Assembly (NCBI RefSeq): GCF_030056795.1
Contig: NZ_JASHKQ010000004.1
Span: forward strand, 124,001-188,000
DNA length: 64,000 bases
Reading direction: 5' to 3'
Source: Rhodococcus sp. IEGM 1381
Lineage (GTDB): Bacteria > Actinomycetota > Actinomycetes > Mycobacteriales > Mycobacteriaceae
The notes under the pieces were generated by a model. It had not been told where the DNA came from. It searched no databases and saw only the letters and a program-made list of their open reading frames with translations. Shown here piece after piece: positions 10,501-20,024 of the stretch. The translations under genes and the position numbers were made by a program. Numbering within the stretch: position 1 is the first letter of the stretch; each line of letters starts with the position of its first letter.

Positions 10501-11805
10501 TCACAACCAGACCGCCTCGTCGGCTCCCCATGGGTGTGCTGGAAATGGGTAGTCGGCATAGTCGTCGAACACCGGACGCGCTGCCGTCACGCGACCGTTC
10601 GTGACCACGCAGTCCGGAGTGGGGGTCTCGGCCGGACCGTGATCGGGATCCCGTCCGGGTGATTGCAGTAACCACGCGGCCGTCCGGGCCAGGGATACCT
10701 CGCCGGTGGCGGCCGACCCGTGTCCGGTTGCACGATCGGCCAGCTCCGACACGATCCCAGCAGCGAGTAGGTACCCGCTCGCGTGGTCGAGCGCCTGGGC
10801 CGGCAGGCGTCCGAGTTCTCCACCACTGCCTTCGAGTACCGAGATGCCGGTGGCAGCCTGGACGAGACTGTCGAAGCCACGCCGTCCCGACCATGGTCCG
10901 CGAGTACCCCATGCGCTGACCCGTCCGTGCAGGACGTCCGATCGGTGTTCGAGTCCGAAGCGCTCGAGGGCACCCGGGCGGTACCCGGTGACCAGGACGT
11001 CGGCGAATTCGAGCAGTCGGTTCATCACTGCACGTCCCTCGCGCGTGTTCATGTCCACCGTCGCCGAACGCTTCCCCTGCCCATTTTCCACGTGCTGCCA
11101 AGTGATTTCGGGGCGGTGGGGCGAATCGACGCGGAGCACCTCGGCACCGAACAGGGCGAGCGCGCGGGTGGCCACCGGTCCGGCGATGACGCGGGTCAGA
11201 TCCAGTACCCGCACTCCAGCAAGCGGAGCAGCCGTGGTCCCTCGGAATTGCGGAACTCGAAACGCGGCGGACCCCGTGTCGTGCGAACGCGCAATGACCG
11301 GACCGGACCCGGCCGCATCACCTGCAGGCTCAGCGGACCACCGGTCTTCGGTGCGAACCTGCACGGCCAGAGCGCCGTTCTGTGCGCACGACCATTCGAG
11401 CTCGGCCGCAGCGATACCCGCGACCCGCACCGCGAATTCATCTGTGCCGCAACCTTCGTCGAGACCGACTGTCGCGAGCAGCGCGGTCCGGTGGTGCGGA
11501 TAGTTCGCGTGAGTTCTCACCAAGCCGTCGGACACGCGGAAGAAGCCGGACAGATCTGCGAACGGCTGCACCGGTGCGCCGTCGAGGCGCAGCATCGAAT
11601 CACCCATGAACGATGCCGCAATCCGCTCCGCCGATGCGGTCGGCACCGCACCGGAGGAGGACGGTTCGAGAACGCCCCGCAGCCTGCCGACTGCGGTACC
11701 GAGAGCACCGACCGACTCGGCAGCGATGGTCGCCACCGGCAATGTCGCCGCGAGCCATGCACTCACGGGCGCCGGTTCCGTGTCGACGGGACTGCCGTTC
11801 CCCAC
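10501..11805 (-). CDS. CoA transferase, CaiB/BaiF (class III) family, with extra N-terminal half
   Basis: A 434-residue protein. The canonical class III entry sequence (PLAGVRVLDLTRVIAGPVATR and FGAEVLRVDSP) appears only from about residue 195, not at the N-terminus. It is followed by TRPxxxxx-type blocks, including WQHVENGQGKRSATVDM and VLVTGYRPGALERFGL. The first 190 residues, with GFFRVSDGLVRTHANYPHH, resemble the C-terminal lobe of the family, so the order looks permuted or duplicated. These enzymes move CoA between organic acids; the substrate is unknown. The GTG starts 1 base after the stop of the upstream reductase gene. Confidence 0.75.
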   Translation of the reverse strand: MGNGSPVDTEPAPVSAWLAATLPVATIAAESVGALGTAVGRLRGVLEPSSSGAVPTASAERIAASFMGDSMLRLDGAPVQPFADLSGFFRVSDGLVRTHANYPHHRTALLATVGLDEGCGTDEFAVRVAGIAAAELEWSCAQNGALAVQVRTEDRWSAEPAGDAAGSGPVIARSHDTGSAAFRVPQFRGTTAAPLAGVRVLDLTRVIAGPVATRALALFGAEVLRVDSPHRPEITWQHVENGQGKRSATVDMNTREGRAVMNRLLEFADVLVTGYRPGALERFGLEHRSDVLHGRVSAWGTRGPWSGRRGFDSLVQAATGISVLEGSGGELGRLPAQALDHASGYLLAAGIVSELADRATGHGSAATGEVSLARTAAWLLQSPGRDPDHGPAETPTPDCVVTNGRVTAARPVFDDYADYPFPAHPWGADEAVWL

Positions 11806-11806
11806 A

Positions 11807-13072
11807 TCAGCTTCGCTTGGCCCAGATCTCCATCCCGGCCGCGTGGAGACGGTCGATGAGCACGTCGCCGATCGCAGTGGCCGGAGTGAGAACGCCACTG
11901 GCCTTCGGCAAGGCGTCCCCACCGAGCACCAGCGCCAGCGCCGATTCCGCGAGCATGACCGCCGTTGCCTTGTAGCCGGGGTCGCCCGACGCCTTGACTC
12001 GGGCCCGGTAGCGAGCGCCCGACGTAGTGAGGGTGTACAGGTCGACCGTGAAATGCCCCTTCTCGCGGGCCTTCTCGCTGGGACCGGTTCCTGGCTTGGG
12101 CAAGATGCGGTCGAGTACCTTACGTGGCAGCACCGTCATGGCGGACACTCCGACGAACAACCCTGCCGAGAGCGCTCCGGCGAGGACCGGGCTGGCGAAC
12201 GACGAGCCGACGCTCATCACTTCGCTGTAGCGAAACTGCTTGCCGTAGGCCCAATCACGAAGTGCGTTGCTGCGCCGGACGACTCGCGTGTTGTACGAGG
12301 CCATCACGAAGGGGGCCTTCCACCCGCGCAGGCTCGGGTCGATCTTCTTACCGTCGATCAGGACGGTGTCGAGTTGACGGCCGAGCTGCGGTTCGAGACC
12401 TCGATCCGGGCTGAGCGAGTACGGTCGAGCGGCGATTCGTCGGGCCCGCTTGTCCTTCTTCATCGCCTCGATCTGTCCTCGCAGCGAATCGATGGTGCCG
12501 CCGCTGACTCCACCGGACATCGAGGTGACCACCAGCGTCGTGTCGGTGAGTTCGCCCGCATTGTCGGCCGTGACGGCCTCGTACAGGGCATGCACACCGA
12601 TGTCGGACGGGACGGAATCGAATCCACACGAGTGGACGATGCGTGCTCCGGTGCGCTGCGCGATCTCGTGATTGGCGTCGATGCTCTCGCGAGCAAACAG
12701 GACCTCGCCGGTGAGGTCGACGTAGTCCGTGCCGGCTTCGGCGCAGGCCGTTGCCAGCGCCAACCCGTACCTCGCGTAGGGGCCGACCGTGGTGATGACG
12801 ACCTTCGTGGACCGTGCCATGGTGTTCAAGGACGCGACGTCGGTGGCGTCGGCTTCGAGTGCGGACCAGTGTGCGGCCTTCGGTCCGAGTTCCTTCTGCG
12901 CAGCGTGTACCCGTGCGGTCGAACGACCGGCCAGAGCGATGCGTGTGCCGGCCGGAGCGTGCTCGGCAAGGTACTTCGCCGTCAGTTTCCCGACGAAGCC
13001 GGTGGCTCCGTAGACGACGATGTCGTAGGTGCGATCGGGGCCGATGGTCGAGTCCGAAGCAGGCGAGTTCAT
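11807..13072 (-). CDS. saccharopine-dehydrogenase-like trans-acting enoyl reductase family protein
   Basis: A 421-residue protein with an N-terminal Rossmann fold (IVVYGATGFVGKLTAKYL, residues about 18-35; then ALAGRST). It carries VVITTVGPYARYG and VDLTGE, the signature region of the actinobacterial saccharopine-dehydrogenase-like family. Mycobacterial members include the trans-acting enoyl reductase used in phthiocerol/phenolglycolipid synthesis. Residues about 280-310 (SFASPVLAGALSAGLFVGV) form a hydrophobic segment suggesting membrane association. A role in lipid reduction is inferred from the family. It is probably co-transcribed with the CoA transferase downstream, which begins 1 base later. 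Confidence 0.8.
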   Translation of the reverse strand: MNSPASDSTIGPDRTYDIVVYGATGFVGKLTAKYLAEHAPAGTRIALAGRSTARVHAAQKELGPKAAHWSALEADATDVASLNTMARSTKVVITTVGPYARYGLALATACAEAGTDYVDLTGEVLFARESIDANHEIAQRTGARIVHSCGFDSVPSDIGVHALYEAVTADNAGELTDTTLVVTSMSGGVSGGTIDSLRGQIEAMKKDKRARRIAARPYSLSPDRGLEPQLGRQLDTVLIDGKKIDPSLRGWKAPFVMASYNTRVVRRSNALRDWAYGKQFRYSEVMSVGSSFASPVLAGALSAGLFVGVSAMTVLPRKVLDRILPKPGTGPSEKAREKGHFTVDLYTLTTSGARYRARVKASGDPGYKATAVMLAESALALVLGGDALPKASGVLTPATAIGDVLIDRLHAAGMEIWAKRS

Positions 13073-13115
13073 AGCAGCGACACTAACGCGGTTGCCGCAC
13101 CGAGTCGAAGCGCCG

Positions 13116-14612
13116 TCAGTTGGTCCAGGTGTGTACCGGCTCTCCGGAGTTCATCTGCGTGACGTAATCGCCCAGCATTCCGGCGAGAGCACGATCGCGC
13201 TTGTCGCCTGAGCGTTCGCGGGCGACGACCGAGTTCCGTTGCCAGACCGAACCGGACTGTTTCGCCAGGCAACGAGCCTCGATCACGCCGAGGTACCGGT
13301 CGCGGACGGCCGTGTCCACGCCGTAGGCGGCCAATCCGGCATCGGCCATCGGCAGCAGTCGACGCAACACCAGTTCTTGTGGACTCACCCAGCCGACCTC
13401 GGGCCAGTACAGCATCGAATCGAAGCCGCCGCGTGCGGCGGAGTGCACGTTCTCCTCCGCAGCGTCGAACGACATCTGCGACCACAGCGGCCGATCGGCG
13501 TCTGCCAGTGCCCGCACCGTGCCGTAGTAGAACGCGGCATCGGCGAGGGTATCCACCACCGACGGTCCGGCCGGGAGGACGCGGTTCTCGAGCCGAATGT
13601 GGTGACCGTCGCCGGACCGGTCGTAGATCGGACGGTTCCACCGGTAGACGGTTCCGTTGTGCATGCGCAGCTCGGACAACGACGGTGTCTTTCCCTCGGC
13701 GAGAGCAGCCTTGGGGTCCTCGTCGCTGAACACAGGCAGCAGCGCCGGGAAATAGCGCGAATTCTCCTCGAACAGATCGAAGATCGACGTGATCCATCGT
13801 TCGCCGAACCACACCCGCGGCCGAACACCCTGATTCTTGAGCTCCTGGGGGCGGGTATCGGTGGCTTGCTCGAACAGCGGAATACGAGTTTCGTGCCACA
13901 GCGCGCGGCCGGCGAAGAACGGCGAGTTGGCGGCGAGGGCCACTTGAACTCCCGAGAGTGCCTGCGCCGCATTCCAATACGACGCGAACTCGTCGGGCGC
14001 AACCTGGAGATGCAATTGAACGGAGGTGCACGCTGCCTCGGGGAGAATCGTGTCGGTGACGATGTCGAGGTCCTCGGCGGCAGCGGCACCGGGCAGCCGA
14101 ACCCCGCCGATCTTCAACTCGATGTCCTCACCGCGCGCGGCGAAGATCTGCTGATTGAGCAAGTCGTAGCGCGGATTCGCCGAGAGCCAGCGGTGCTCGA
14201 AGTGCTCCTCGTCCAGGGTCGGAAGCATGCCGATCATGGCGAGTCGACTACCGGAGGTGCCGGCCCGTTCGTCGGCTGCGTTCAGCGAGCGACGCAGGTC
14301 CGTTTCCAGCTCGGCGATGGAGGCACCGCGCAACGGCCGAGGATCGACGTTGATCTCGATGTTGAACTGGCCCAGTTCGGTCTGATAGTCGGGGTCGGCG
14401 ATGGCGTCGAGCACGGCGGCGTTGGCCATCGACGGTGCCATGTCGTCGTCGACTAGATTGAGCTCGATCTCCATGCCGATCTGTGGCTCGCCGACGTGAA
14501 AGGTCTCGTCGGCCAGCATGATCGCCAGCGCGTCCAGACAGTCCTGGACCTTCTGGCGGAACTCGTGCCGGTCCTGCCTGGTGAACTTACGGCGCTCGAC
14601 GTCCTCGCCCAT
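13116..14612 (-). CDS. glutamate-cysteine ligase (GCS2)-like protein
   Basis: A 498-residue protein of the GCS2 fold. It has GMEIELNLVD near residue 46 (the metal and substrate glutamates of the fold), FNIEINVDPRPL, LHLQVAPDEF and RLENRVLPAGPS. Relatives join glutamate to an amine such as cysteine with ATP. In a mycothiol producer this gene is not needed for glutathione, so the true acceptor substrate is uncertain; it could form another gamma-glutamyl compound. The start has no convincing ribosome binding site. It stands alone, 43 bases from the reductase gene start and 105 bases downstream of the SDR gene. Confidence 0.75.
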   Translation of the reverse strand: MGEDVERRKFTRQDRHEFRQKVQDCLDALAIMLADETFHVGEPQIGMEIELNLVDDDMAPSMANAAVLDAIADPDYQTELGQFNIEINVDPRPLRGASIAELETDLRRSLNAADERAGTSGSRLAMIGMLPTLDEEHFEHRWLSANPRYDLLNQQIFAARGEDIELKIGGVRLPGAAAAEDLDIVTDTILPEAACTSVQLHLQVAPDEFASYWNAAQALSGVQVALAANSPFFAGRALWHETRIPLFEQATDTRPQELKNQGVRPRVWFGERWITSIFDLFEENSRYFPALLPVFSDEDPKAALAEGKTPSLSELRMHNGTVYRWNRPIYDRSGDGHHIRLENRVLPAGPSVVDTLADAAFYYGTVRALADADRPLWSQMSFDAAEENVHSAARGGFDSMLYWPEVGWVSPQELVLRRLLPMADAGLAAYGVDTAVRDRYLGVIEARCLAKQSGSVWQRNSVVARERSGDKRDRALAGMLGDYVTQMNSGEPVHTWTN

Positions 14613-14717
14613 GGTGACCGCCTATCGGTGCGTGAAGAAGGGCCGTTCCCTCGCGCGAAACGACTTCGGCTTACGAGTATCGCAGCCCGTGTTCGCCGAG
14701 GGGGACGCACGCGAAAA

Positions 14718-16178
14718 TCACCAGGGCGAGGGCTGATAGTCCTTGAGGAAGGACCCGTACAGATCGATGCCGAGTTCCCCCTGCACGATTGGGTCGTACA
14801 CGCGAGCGGCACCGTCCACCAGGTCGAGTGGTGCGTGAAACCCTTCGTCGGCGAGCCGCATCTTGGTGGGGTGCGGCCGTTCGTCGGTGATCCAGCCGGT
14901 GTCGACGGCGGTCATCAGGATTCCGCTCTCGAGCATCTCTTTCGCGCTGGTGCGCGTGAGCATGTTCAGCGCGGCCTTGGCCATATTGGTGTGCGGATGA
15001 CCCGGGCCCTTGTACGCGCGCCCGAACTGGCCTTCCATCGCCGAGACGTTCACGACGTACTTGCGCCGCGCATCCGAGGCTTCCATTGCCGGACGCAGAC
15101 GCGACACGAGAATGAACGGGGCAACGGAATTGCACAGCTGCACTTCGAGCAACTCGACGGGGTCGACCTGCTCGACGGTATGGATCCAGCTGTTGGTCTC
15201 GGCGAGATCGGGTACCAGACCGCCTGCATCGATTGCCAGCCCACTCTCGATTCTCTCGGCCGTCACCGAGCCCGCGACCATGGCGAGCGAGGCTACGTCG
15301 TGCGCACTCAGCACTGCGGCCGGCTGCCCGCCGATCGCGGTTGCCGGCAGCGAACTCGCGAGTGACGCAGGGTGGGCATCACTGGTCTTGCCGAAAGTGA
15401 TCCGCTCCGGGCCCGCCCCGTCGGTCAAGGCGGACGGCAAAGGTTCGGCCTCGGCGTCGGCCAGTGCGCTGTACGAACCGGGGGAGCGCTTGACGGTTTG
15501 TGCGGCATTGTTGACGAGAATGTCCAGCGGTCCCTCCGCCGCTACCGAATCGGCAAGTGCCACAACCTGAGCCGGATCGCGAAGGTCGATCCCGACGATG
15601 CGAAGACGATGCAGCCACTGGTCGCTGTCGTCCATCGCGGCGAATCGCCGAACCGCATCGTTGGGGAAGCGGGTGGTGATGGTCGTGTGTGCACCGTCCC
15701 GAAGCAGTCGAAGCGCGATGTACATCCCGATCTTCGCCCGCCCTCCGGTCAACAACGCGCGTCGTCCGGACAGGTCCGTCCTCGCGTTTCGCTTGCCGCG
15801 ATTGAGCGTCGCGCACTCCGGGCAGAGCTGGTGATAGAACGAGTCGACATCGGTGTAGCGCTGCTTGCAGATGTAGCAGGGGCGAGCCTTGATCAGCGTG
15901 CCCGCGATGTCGCCCGCGGCGCGCGAGGTGAGCGAAAGACCCGCAGTCTCGTCGTCGATGCGGTCCGGCGATCCGGTTGCTGTTGCAGCTACGACGGCAC
16001 GGTCGGCGGCGTTGACGGCATTGCGCGCGGCGACGCGTCGAGCACGCTTGAGATCTTTGAACAAGGCACCGGAGGCACGTTGAACGGCAATGGAATCAGG
16101 ATGATTCTTGTCCAGGTCCGCGGCCTGCTGCAGCACCCGCAGGCACGTCTCGAGGTCGGTGGGATCGATCGAGTCCAT
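14718..16178 (-). CDS. SDR-fold oxidoreductase-like protein with N-terminal zinc-ribbon-type cysteines
   Basis: A 486-residue protein. Residues 1-75 are helical and charged. Residues 101-122 hold CxxC (101/104) and CxxC (119/122), typical of a zinc ribbon. The SDR domain starts near residue 136 with TGGRAKIG; Lys replaces the usual second Gly of TGxxxGxG. NNAAQ is present near residue 218 and the catalytic-type Ser379 in NVSAMEG. The usual YxxxK is T397NMAK401, so Thr stands where Tyr is expected. A 50-residue insertion follows NNAAQ. AGGAG precedes the ATG. The function is unknown and the active site is probably altered. Confidence 0.8.
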   Translation of the reverse strand: MDSIDPTDLETCLRVLQQAADLDKNHPDSIAVQRASGALFKDLKRARRVAARNAVNAADRAVVAATATGSPDRIDDETAGLSLTSRAAGDIAGTLIKARPCYICKQRYTDVDSFYHQLCPECATLNRGKRNARTDLSGRRALLTGGRAKIGMYIALRLLRDGAHTTITTRFPNDAVRRFAAMDDSDQWLHRLRIVGIDLRDPAQVVALADSVAAEGPLDILVNNAAQTVKRSPGSYSALADAEAEPLPSALTDGAGPERITFGKTSDAHPASLASSLPATAIGGQPAAVLSAHDVASLAMVAGSVTAERIESGLAIDAGGLVPDLAETNSWIHTVEQVDPVELLEVQLCNSVAPFILVSRLRPAMEASDARRKYVVNVSAMEGQFGRAYKGPGHPHTNMAKAALNMLTRTSAKEMLESGILMTAVDTGWITDERPHPTKMRLADEGFHAPLDLVDGAARVYDPIVQGELGIDLYGSFLKDYQPSPW

Positions 16179-16231
16179 CGTCAGTCTCCTAGCATTCGCC
16201 CGGTCGAGCCGAAAGATGTGAGCGGAGAACG

Positions 16232-16262
16232 AAAAAGACCCCGATTCCGAAGAATCAGGGTC
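16232..16262 (-). terminator. intrinsic terminator of tRNA-Leu
   Basis: On the minus strand an 11-bp stem (GACCCTGATTC / GAATCGGGGTC, one T-G pair) closes a TTCG tetraloop and is followed by TTTTT. It lies about 60 bases beyond the 3' end of tRNA-Leu and also before the SDR gene. Confidence 0.85.
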
Positions 16263-16323
16263 CGTTTCGTCTGTCTCAACTCAGATCTCTGAAAATCTTT
16301 GTCTGCCTACATAATTCAGACGG

Positions 16324-16409
16324 TGTCCGAGGGGGGACTTGAACCCCCACGTCCGTTAATAGGACACTAGCACCTCAAGCTAGCGCGTCTGCCATTCCGC
16401 CACTCGGAC
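16324..16409 (-). tRNA. tRNA-Leu (anticodon GAG)
   Basis: A class II tRNA of 86 bases without an encoded CCA (CCG follows). The acceptor stem is GTCCGAG/CTCGGAC. The anticodon arm is CTAGC-TTGAGGT-GCTAG, giving GAG, which reads CUC leucine codons. It has a long variable arm (GTCC...GGAC) and a T-arm with GGTTCAAGTCC. A strong hairpin with a T-tract follows downstream. It lies between the divergent M20 peptidase and the SDR gene. Confidence 0.97.
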
Positions 16410-16577
16410 CAGCGCGACTACTGTCGCATGTTTCATACCTTGCATTCACAACCGGCCGTTGTGCGCTGCGTAAGATTATCCGACGGGTTCCCGATAACCC
16501 AAATCCGCACGTCAGTTCATGTCCGAAGGCGTTCGTCGGTGGTGCCCGCACCCGATTCTGGTGGTAGGAACAACGGT

Positions 16578-17948
16578 GTGCCCAACGAAGTGAGCAACCC
16601 CGGACATCGCACCACCGACAACCCCACCGTCGCCCTCGACGAAGTCGTGGACCTGGTCAGTTCCCTCATTCGATTCGATACCTCGAACACCGGAGAACTC
16701 GAGACCACGGTCGGCGAGAAGGAATGCGCCGAGTGGGTGGCGAGCAAGCTCGAGGAGGTGGGGTACGAGACCGAGTACGTCGAATCCGGCGCTCCGGGCC
16801 GTGGCAACGTGTTCGCCTGGTTGCGCGGAGCGGACTCCTCGCGCGGTGCCCTGCTGGTCCACGGCCATCTGGACGTCGTGCCGGCCGAGCCGGCCGACTG
16901 GAGCGTGCATCCGTTCTCCGGCGCCGTCGAGGACGGGTACGTGTGGGGTCGCGGTGCGGTCGACATGAAGGACATGGTCGGTATGGCCCTCGCGCTGGCC
17001 CGGCAATTCAAATCGAACGGAACCGTGCCGCCCCGCGACATCCTGTTCGCATTCCTCGCCGACGAGGAGGCGGGTGGCAAGCACGGATCGCACTGGCTGG
17101 TCGACAACCGGCCCGATCTGTTCGAGGGCGTCACCGAAGCAGTCGGCGAGGTCGGCGGGTTCTCGTTGACCGTCGCTCGGCCGGACGGCACCGAGAAGCG
17201 GCTCTACATGGTCGAGACGGCGGAGAAGAGCCTGGCGTGGATGCGGCTCACCGCCAAGGCTCGCGCAGGGCACGGATCGTTCCTGCACGACGACAACGCC
17301 GTGACGTACCTGGCCGAGGCCGTCGCCAAACTCGGCAACCACACGTTTCCGTTGGTCCTCACCGAATCGGTGTCGCAGTTCCTGCAGGCCGTCTCGGAGG
17401 AATCGGGTCTCGATTTCGACCCGACCTCGCCGGATATCGACGGCACCCTGCTCAAGCTCGGCAGCATTGCGCGAATCGTCGGAGCGACCCTGCGCGACAC
17501 CGCGAACCCGACGATGCTCTCGGCCGGATACAAGGCCAACGTGATTCCGCAGACCGCGACGGCGGTAGTGGATTGCCGGGTGCTGCCCGGACGGCAGGCA
17601 GCCTTCGAGAAGGAGGTCGACGAATTGATCGGCCCCAACGTCGAGCGTGAATGGATCACGAAGCTGGAGCCTTACGAGACCACCTTCGACGGTGATCTCG
17701 TCGACGCGATGAACGAGGCCGTCCTTGCGCACGATCCGAACGGCCGAACTGTTCCGTACATGCTCTCCGGCGGTACCGATGCAAAAGCGTTCGCGCGCAT
17801 CGGTATTCGCTGCTTCGGCTTCGCTCCCTTGAAGCTGCCACCGGAACTGGATTTCGCGGCGTTGTTTCACGGCATCGACGAACGAGTACCCGTGGAGTCG
17901 TTGGAGTTCGGTACACAGGTACTGGAACACTTCTTGATGCACAGCTGA
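16578..17948 (+). CDS. M20/M25/M40 family metallopeptidase (ArgE/DapE-like)
   Basis: A 456-residue zinc amidohydrolase. Motifs are [11 protein letters not shown] (metal His and catalytic Asp, about residues 92-102), [13 protein letters not shown] (bridging Asp), [12 protein letters not shown] (catalytic Glu) and a C-terminal [13 protein letters not shown] (metal His). The lid domain contains KARAGHGSF. It should cleave small peptides or N-acyl amino acids in the cytoplasm. The GTG at 16578 is chosen because AGGAA lies 7 bases before it; the frame upstream continues into low-complexity sequence. The position next to a PEBP protein and pyrD matches Mycobacterium tuberculosis Rv2141c-Rv2140c-Rv2139 (recalled gene order). 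Confidence 0.9.
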   Translation: MPNEVSNPGHRTTDNPTVALDEVVDLVSSLIRFDTSNTGELETTVGEKECAEWVASKLEEVGYETEYVESGAPGRGNVFAWLRGADSSRGALLVHGHLDVVPAEPADWSVHPFSGAVEDGYVWGRGAVDMKDMVGMALALARQFKSNGTVPPRDILFAFLADEEAGGKHGSHWLVDNRPDLFEGVTEAVGEVGGFSLTVARPDGTEKRLYMVETAEKSLAWMRLTAKARAGHGSFLHDDNAVTYLAEAVAKLGNHTFPLVLTESVSQFLQAVSEESGLDFDPTSPDIDGTLLKLGSIARIVGATLRDTANPTMLSAGYKANVIPQTATAVVDCRVLPGRQAAFEKEVDELIGPNVEREWITKLEPYETTFDGDLVDAMNEAVLAHDPNGRTVPYMLSGGTDAKAFARIGIRCFGFAPLKLPPELDFAALFHGIDERVPVESLEFGTQVLEHFLMHS

Positions 17949-17964
17949 CACGAAAGGAAATACC

Positions 17965-18492
17965 GTGGCGTACAACCCATACGATTCGCTTCCGGACCTA
18001 CCGTCCTTCGAGTTGACGTCCGAGGACGTCGAGGACGGTCAGACGTTGGCCGCTCAGCAGGTGAGCGGAATCATGGGAGCCGGTGGGTACGACAACTCGC
18101 CGCAGCTGTCCTGGTCCGGCTTCCCCGAGGGCACCAAGAGCTTTGCTGTCACCGTCTACGACCCCGACGCGCCCACGGCGTCCGGTTTCTGGCACTGGGC
18201 AGTGGCGAACATTCCCGTCGGGACCACGTCGCTGGTGTCGGGCGCAGGCGACGACGGCGGAACCGGAGTTCCCAGCACGGCGGTGACACTGAAGAACGAC
18301 GCGGGCCTGTTCCGCTACATCGGTGCGGCTCCGCCGGCAGGTCACGGACCACACCGATACTTCATCGCGGTCCACGCGGTCGATGTCGAACGTCTCGAAG
18401 TGGACGAGACGGCGACCCCCGCGTACCTCGGCTTCAATCTGTTCTCGCACGCCATCGGTCGTGCGGTCATCACCGGAACCTACGAAGCCTGA
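17965..18492 (+). CDS. YbhB/YbcL (PEBP) family Raf-kinase-inhibitor-like protein
   Basis: A 175-residue protein with PEBP hallmarks: [14 protein letters not shown] near residue 61 (the DPDxP and GxxHW ligand-binding site), then [21 protein letters not shown]. The protein should be soluble and cytoplasmic. Bacterial members have no firmly assigned reaction. The GTG start is preceded by GAAAGGAAA and lies 16 bases after the M20 peptidase stop, so the two are probably one transcript. A strong hairpin follows 12 bases after the stop. Confidence 0.92.
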   Translation: MAYNPYDSLPDLPSFELTSEDVEDGQTLAAQQVSGIMGAGGYDNSPQLSWSGFPEGTKSFAVTVYDPDAPTASGFWHWAVANIPVGTTSLVSGAGDDGGTGVPSTAVTLKNDAGLFRYIGAAPPAGHGPHRYFIAVHAVDVERLEVDETATPAYLGFNLFSHAIGRAVITGTYEA

Positions 18493-18503
18493 GCCCGGCT
18501 TCC

Positions 18504-18545
18504 TCGTGCGCGTTGTGTAGCTCTGGCCACGCACAACGCGCACGA
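18504..18545. terminator. bidirectional hairpin between the PEBP gene and pyrD
   Basis: A perfect 14-bp stem (TCGTGCGCGTTGTG / CACAACGCGCACGA) with a 14-base loop between two convergent genes. There is no T-tract on either side, as is common for actinobacterial terminators. Confidence 0.75.
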
Positions 18546-18556
18546 CGGAGGGTCGG

Positions 18557-19639
18557 TCAGGGCGTGTTCGCCGATCCCACGGCGTCTGCGATGGTTGCGA
18601 ACCCGTTCTGTTCCAGTCGCGCCGACAGCCCTCGGTGAATCTTCTTGATCCACAGCGGACCGCCGTAGACGAAGCCGGTGTAGCCCTGCACCAAGGAAGC
18701 GCCTGCGGTGATGCGCTCCCAGGCCTGCGCCTCGGTTTCGATTCCCCCGACGGAGATCAACGTCAGTCGGGTACCCACTCGGCGGTAGAGCCGCCGCAGC
18801 ACCTCGAGTGATCGCTCTGCCACCGGTGCGCCGGACAGGCCTCCAGCCCCCATGCCGGACACCACGTCTGCCTCGGTGCGCAGGCCAGCGCGCGAGATCG
18901 TCGTATTGGTGGCCACGATGCCGTCGAGTCCGAGTTCGACGGCCAGATCGGCGACGGCATCGATGTCCTCGTTTGAGAGGTCAGGGGCAATCTTGACCAG
19001 CACCGGCACCGTCACCACAGATTGCACCGCCACCAGGATCGGACGCAGCGATTCGACGGCCTGGAGGTCGCGGAGCCCCGGGGTGTTGGGTGAGCTCACG
19101 TTGACGACGACGAAATCTGCCAGCGGCCCCAGTAGTCGCGCACTGGCGGTGTAGTCCGCAGCAGCGTCGGCGGGTTCGACGACCTTCGTCTTACCGATGT
19201 TGGCACCGATCGGGATGCGGGTGTGCCTCGAGCGCAATCGCTGGGCGGCATGTTCTGCACCGTGATTGTTGAAGCCCATGCGGTTGACGATGGCGCGATC
19301 GAGGGGCAGCCGAAACAGTCGAGGCGTCGGATTACCGGGCTGGCCCTGCGCCGTCACGGTGCCGATCTCGGCGAACCCGAAACCGATGGGTTCCCAGACA
19401 TCGATGCCGTCTGCATTCTTGTCGAAGCCGGCCGCGAGACCGAGCGGAGCTGGGAAGTCGACCCCGAACACAGTCGAACGAAGCCGCGGGTCGTCGGCCA
19501 CGAACAACTTCTCGGCCAGGAAACGAAATGGCGGAACGACCGCCACAGCACGGAGGACTCCGAAGGCAAGATGGTGTATCCGCTCCGGTGGCACGAGGAA
19601 CATCAGGCGCAACAGGGCGCGGTACAGACGGTCTCCCAC
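18557..19639 (-). CDS. pyrD: dihydroorotate dehydrogenase (quinone), class 2
   Basis: A 360-residue FMN flavoprotein that oxidises dihydroorotate to orotate in pyrimidine synthesis and passes electrons to menaquinone. The N-terminal about 45 residues ([22 protein letters not shown]) form the amphipathic membrane-docking helices specific to class 2. [14 protein letters not shown] and [15 protein letters not shown] (catalytic Ser of class 2) follow, with the FMN phosphate site ISVGGI...[15 protein letters not shown] near the C-terminus. The start is GTG with GAAAGAAG just upstream. It is convergent with the PEBP gene. Confidence 0.95.
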   Translation of the reverse strand: MGDRLYRALLRLMFLVPPERIHHLAFGVLRAVAVVPPFRFLAEKLFVADDPRLRSTVFGVDFPAPLGLAAGFDKNADGIDVWEPIGFGFAEIGTVTAQGQPGNPTPRLFRLPLDRAIVNRMGFNNHGAEHAAQRLRSRHTRIPIGANIGKTKVVEPADAAADYTASARLLGPLADFVVVNVSSPNTPGLRDLQAVESLRPILVAVQSVVTVPVLVKIAPDLSNEDIDAVADLAVELGLDGIVATNTTISRAGLRTEADVVSGMGAGGLSGAPVAERSLEVLRRLYRRVGTRLTLISVGGIETEAQAWERITAGASLVQGYTGFVYGGPLWIKKIHRGLSARLEQNGFATIADAVGSANTP

Positions 19640-19720
19640 GGTCTTCTTTCCGATCGATCCGGCTCGGTAGACATGCTGAGATACAACTTCTACTGCGGTT
19701 GAACACTACTGCTGTGACGA

Positions 19721-19981
19721 TCAGATTCCGGGCTCCGGGATGTGATGCGCCGTCTTCTTCCGCTTGAGCAGTACCCGCCGGCTGCCGTCGGTGTACAGAC
19801 GGACCCGCGACAGTTCCCAGCCGCCGAATTCCGCTTGAATCGCCAGCCGCATCGACGCCGTGACCCGAGTGACGTCCGGCGGCAGCCGCAGCGGAACGTA
19901 CTCCCAATCGTCGGAGGGGGATACTTCCCATCCGACGGGCATCTTGGCGCGGCCCGGCGTCGAACTCTCGTGTGCGTTCAC
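19721..19981 (-). CDS. DUF5703 family protein
   Basis: An 86-residue protein. The core DWEYVPLRLPPDVTR followed by AIQAEFGGWELSRVRLYTDGSRRVLLKRK fits DUF5703, an actinobacterial family of unknown function. The GTG at 19981 is chosen because a perfect AGGAGG lies 4 bases upstream; the longer open frame upstream runs into the neighbouring gene. It is small, basic and probably cytoplasmic, and sits between a lipoprotein gene and pyrD on the same strand. Confidence 0.8.
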   Translation of the reverse strand: MNAHESSTPGRAKMPVGWEVSPSDDWEYVPLRLPPDVTRVTASMRLAIQAEFGGWELSRVRLYTDGSRRVLLKRKKTAHHIPEPGI

Positions 19982-20024
19982 GTGCCTCCTTGGCTTCCTG
20001 AGGGGGTCGTTCCTTGCCCGGAGG

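Noticed and set aside
11606-13162. 518-codon plus-strand frame opposite the reductase gene
   Set aside because: Antisense shadow; the Rossmann-fold protein on the minus strand is clear.
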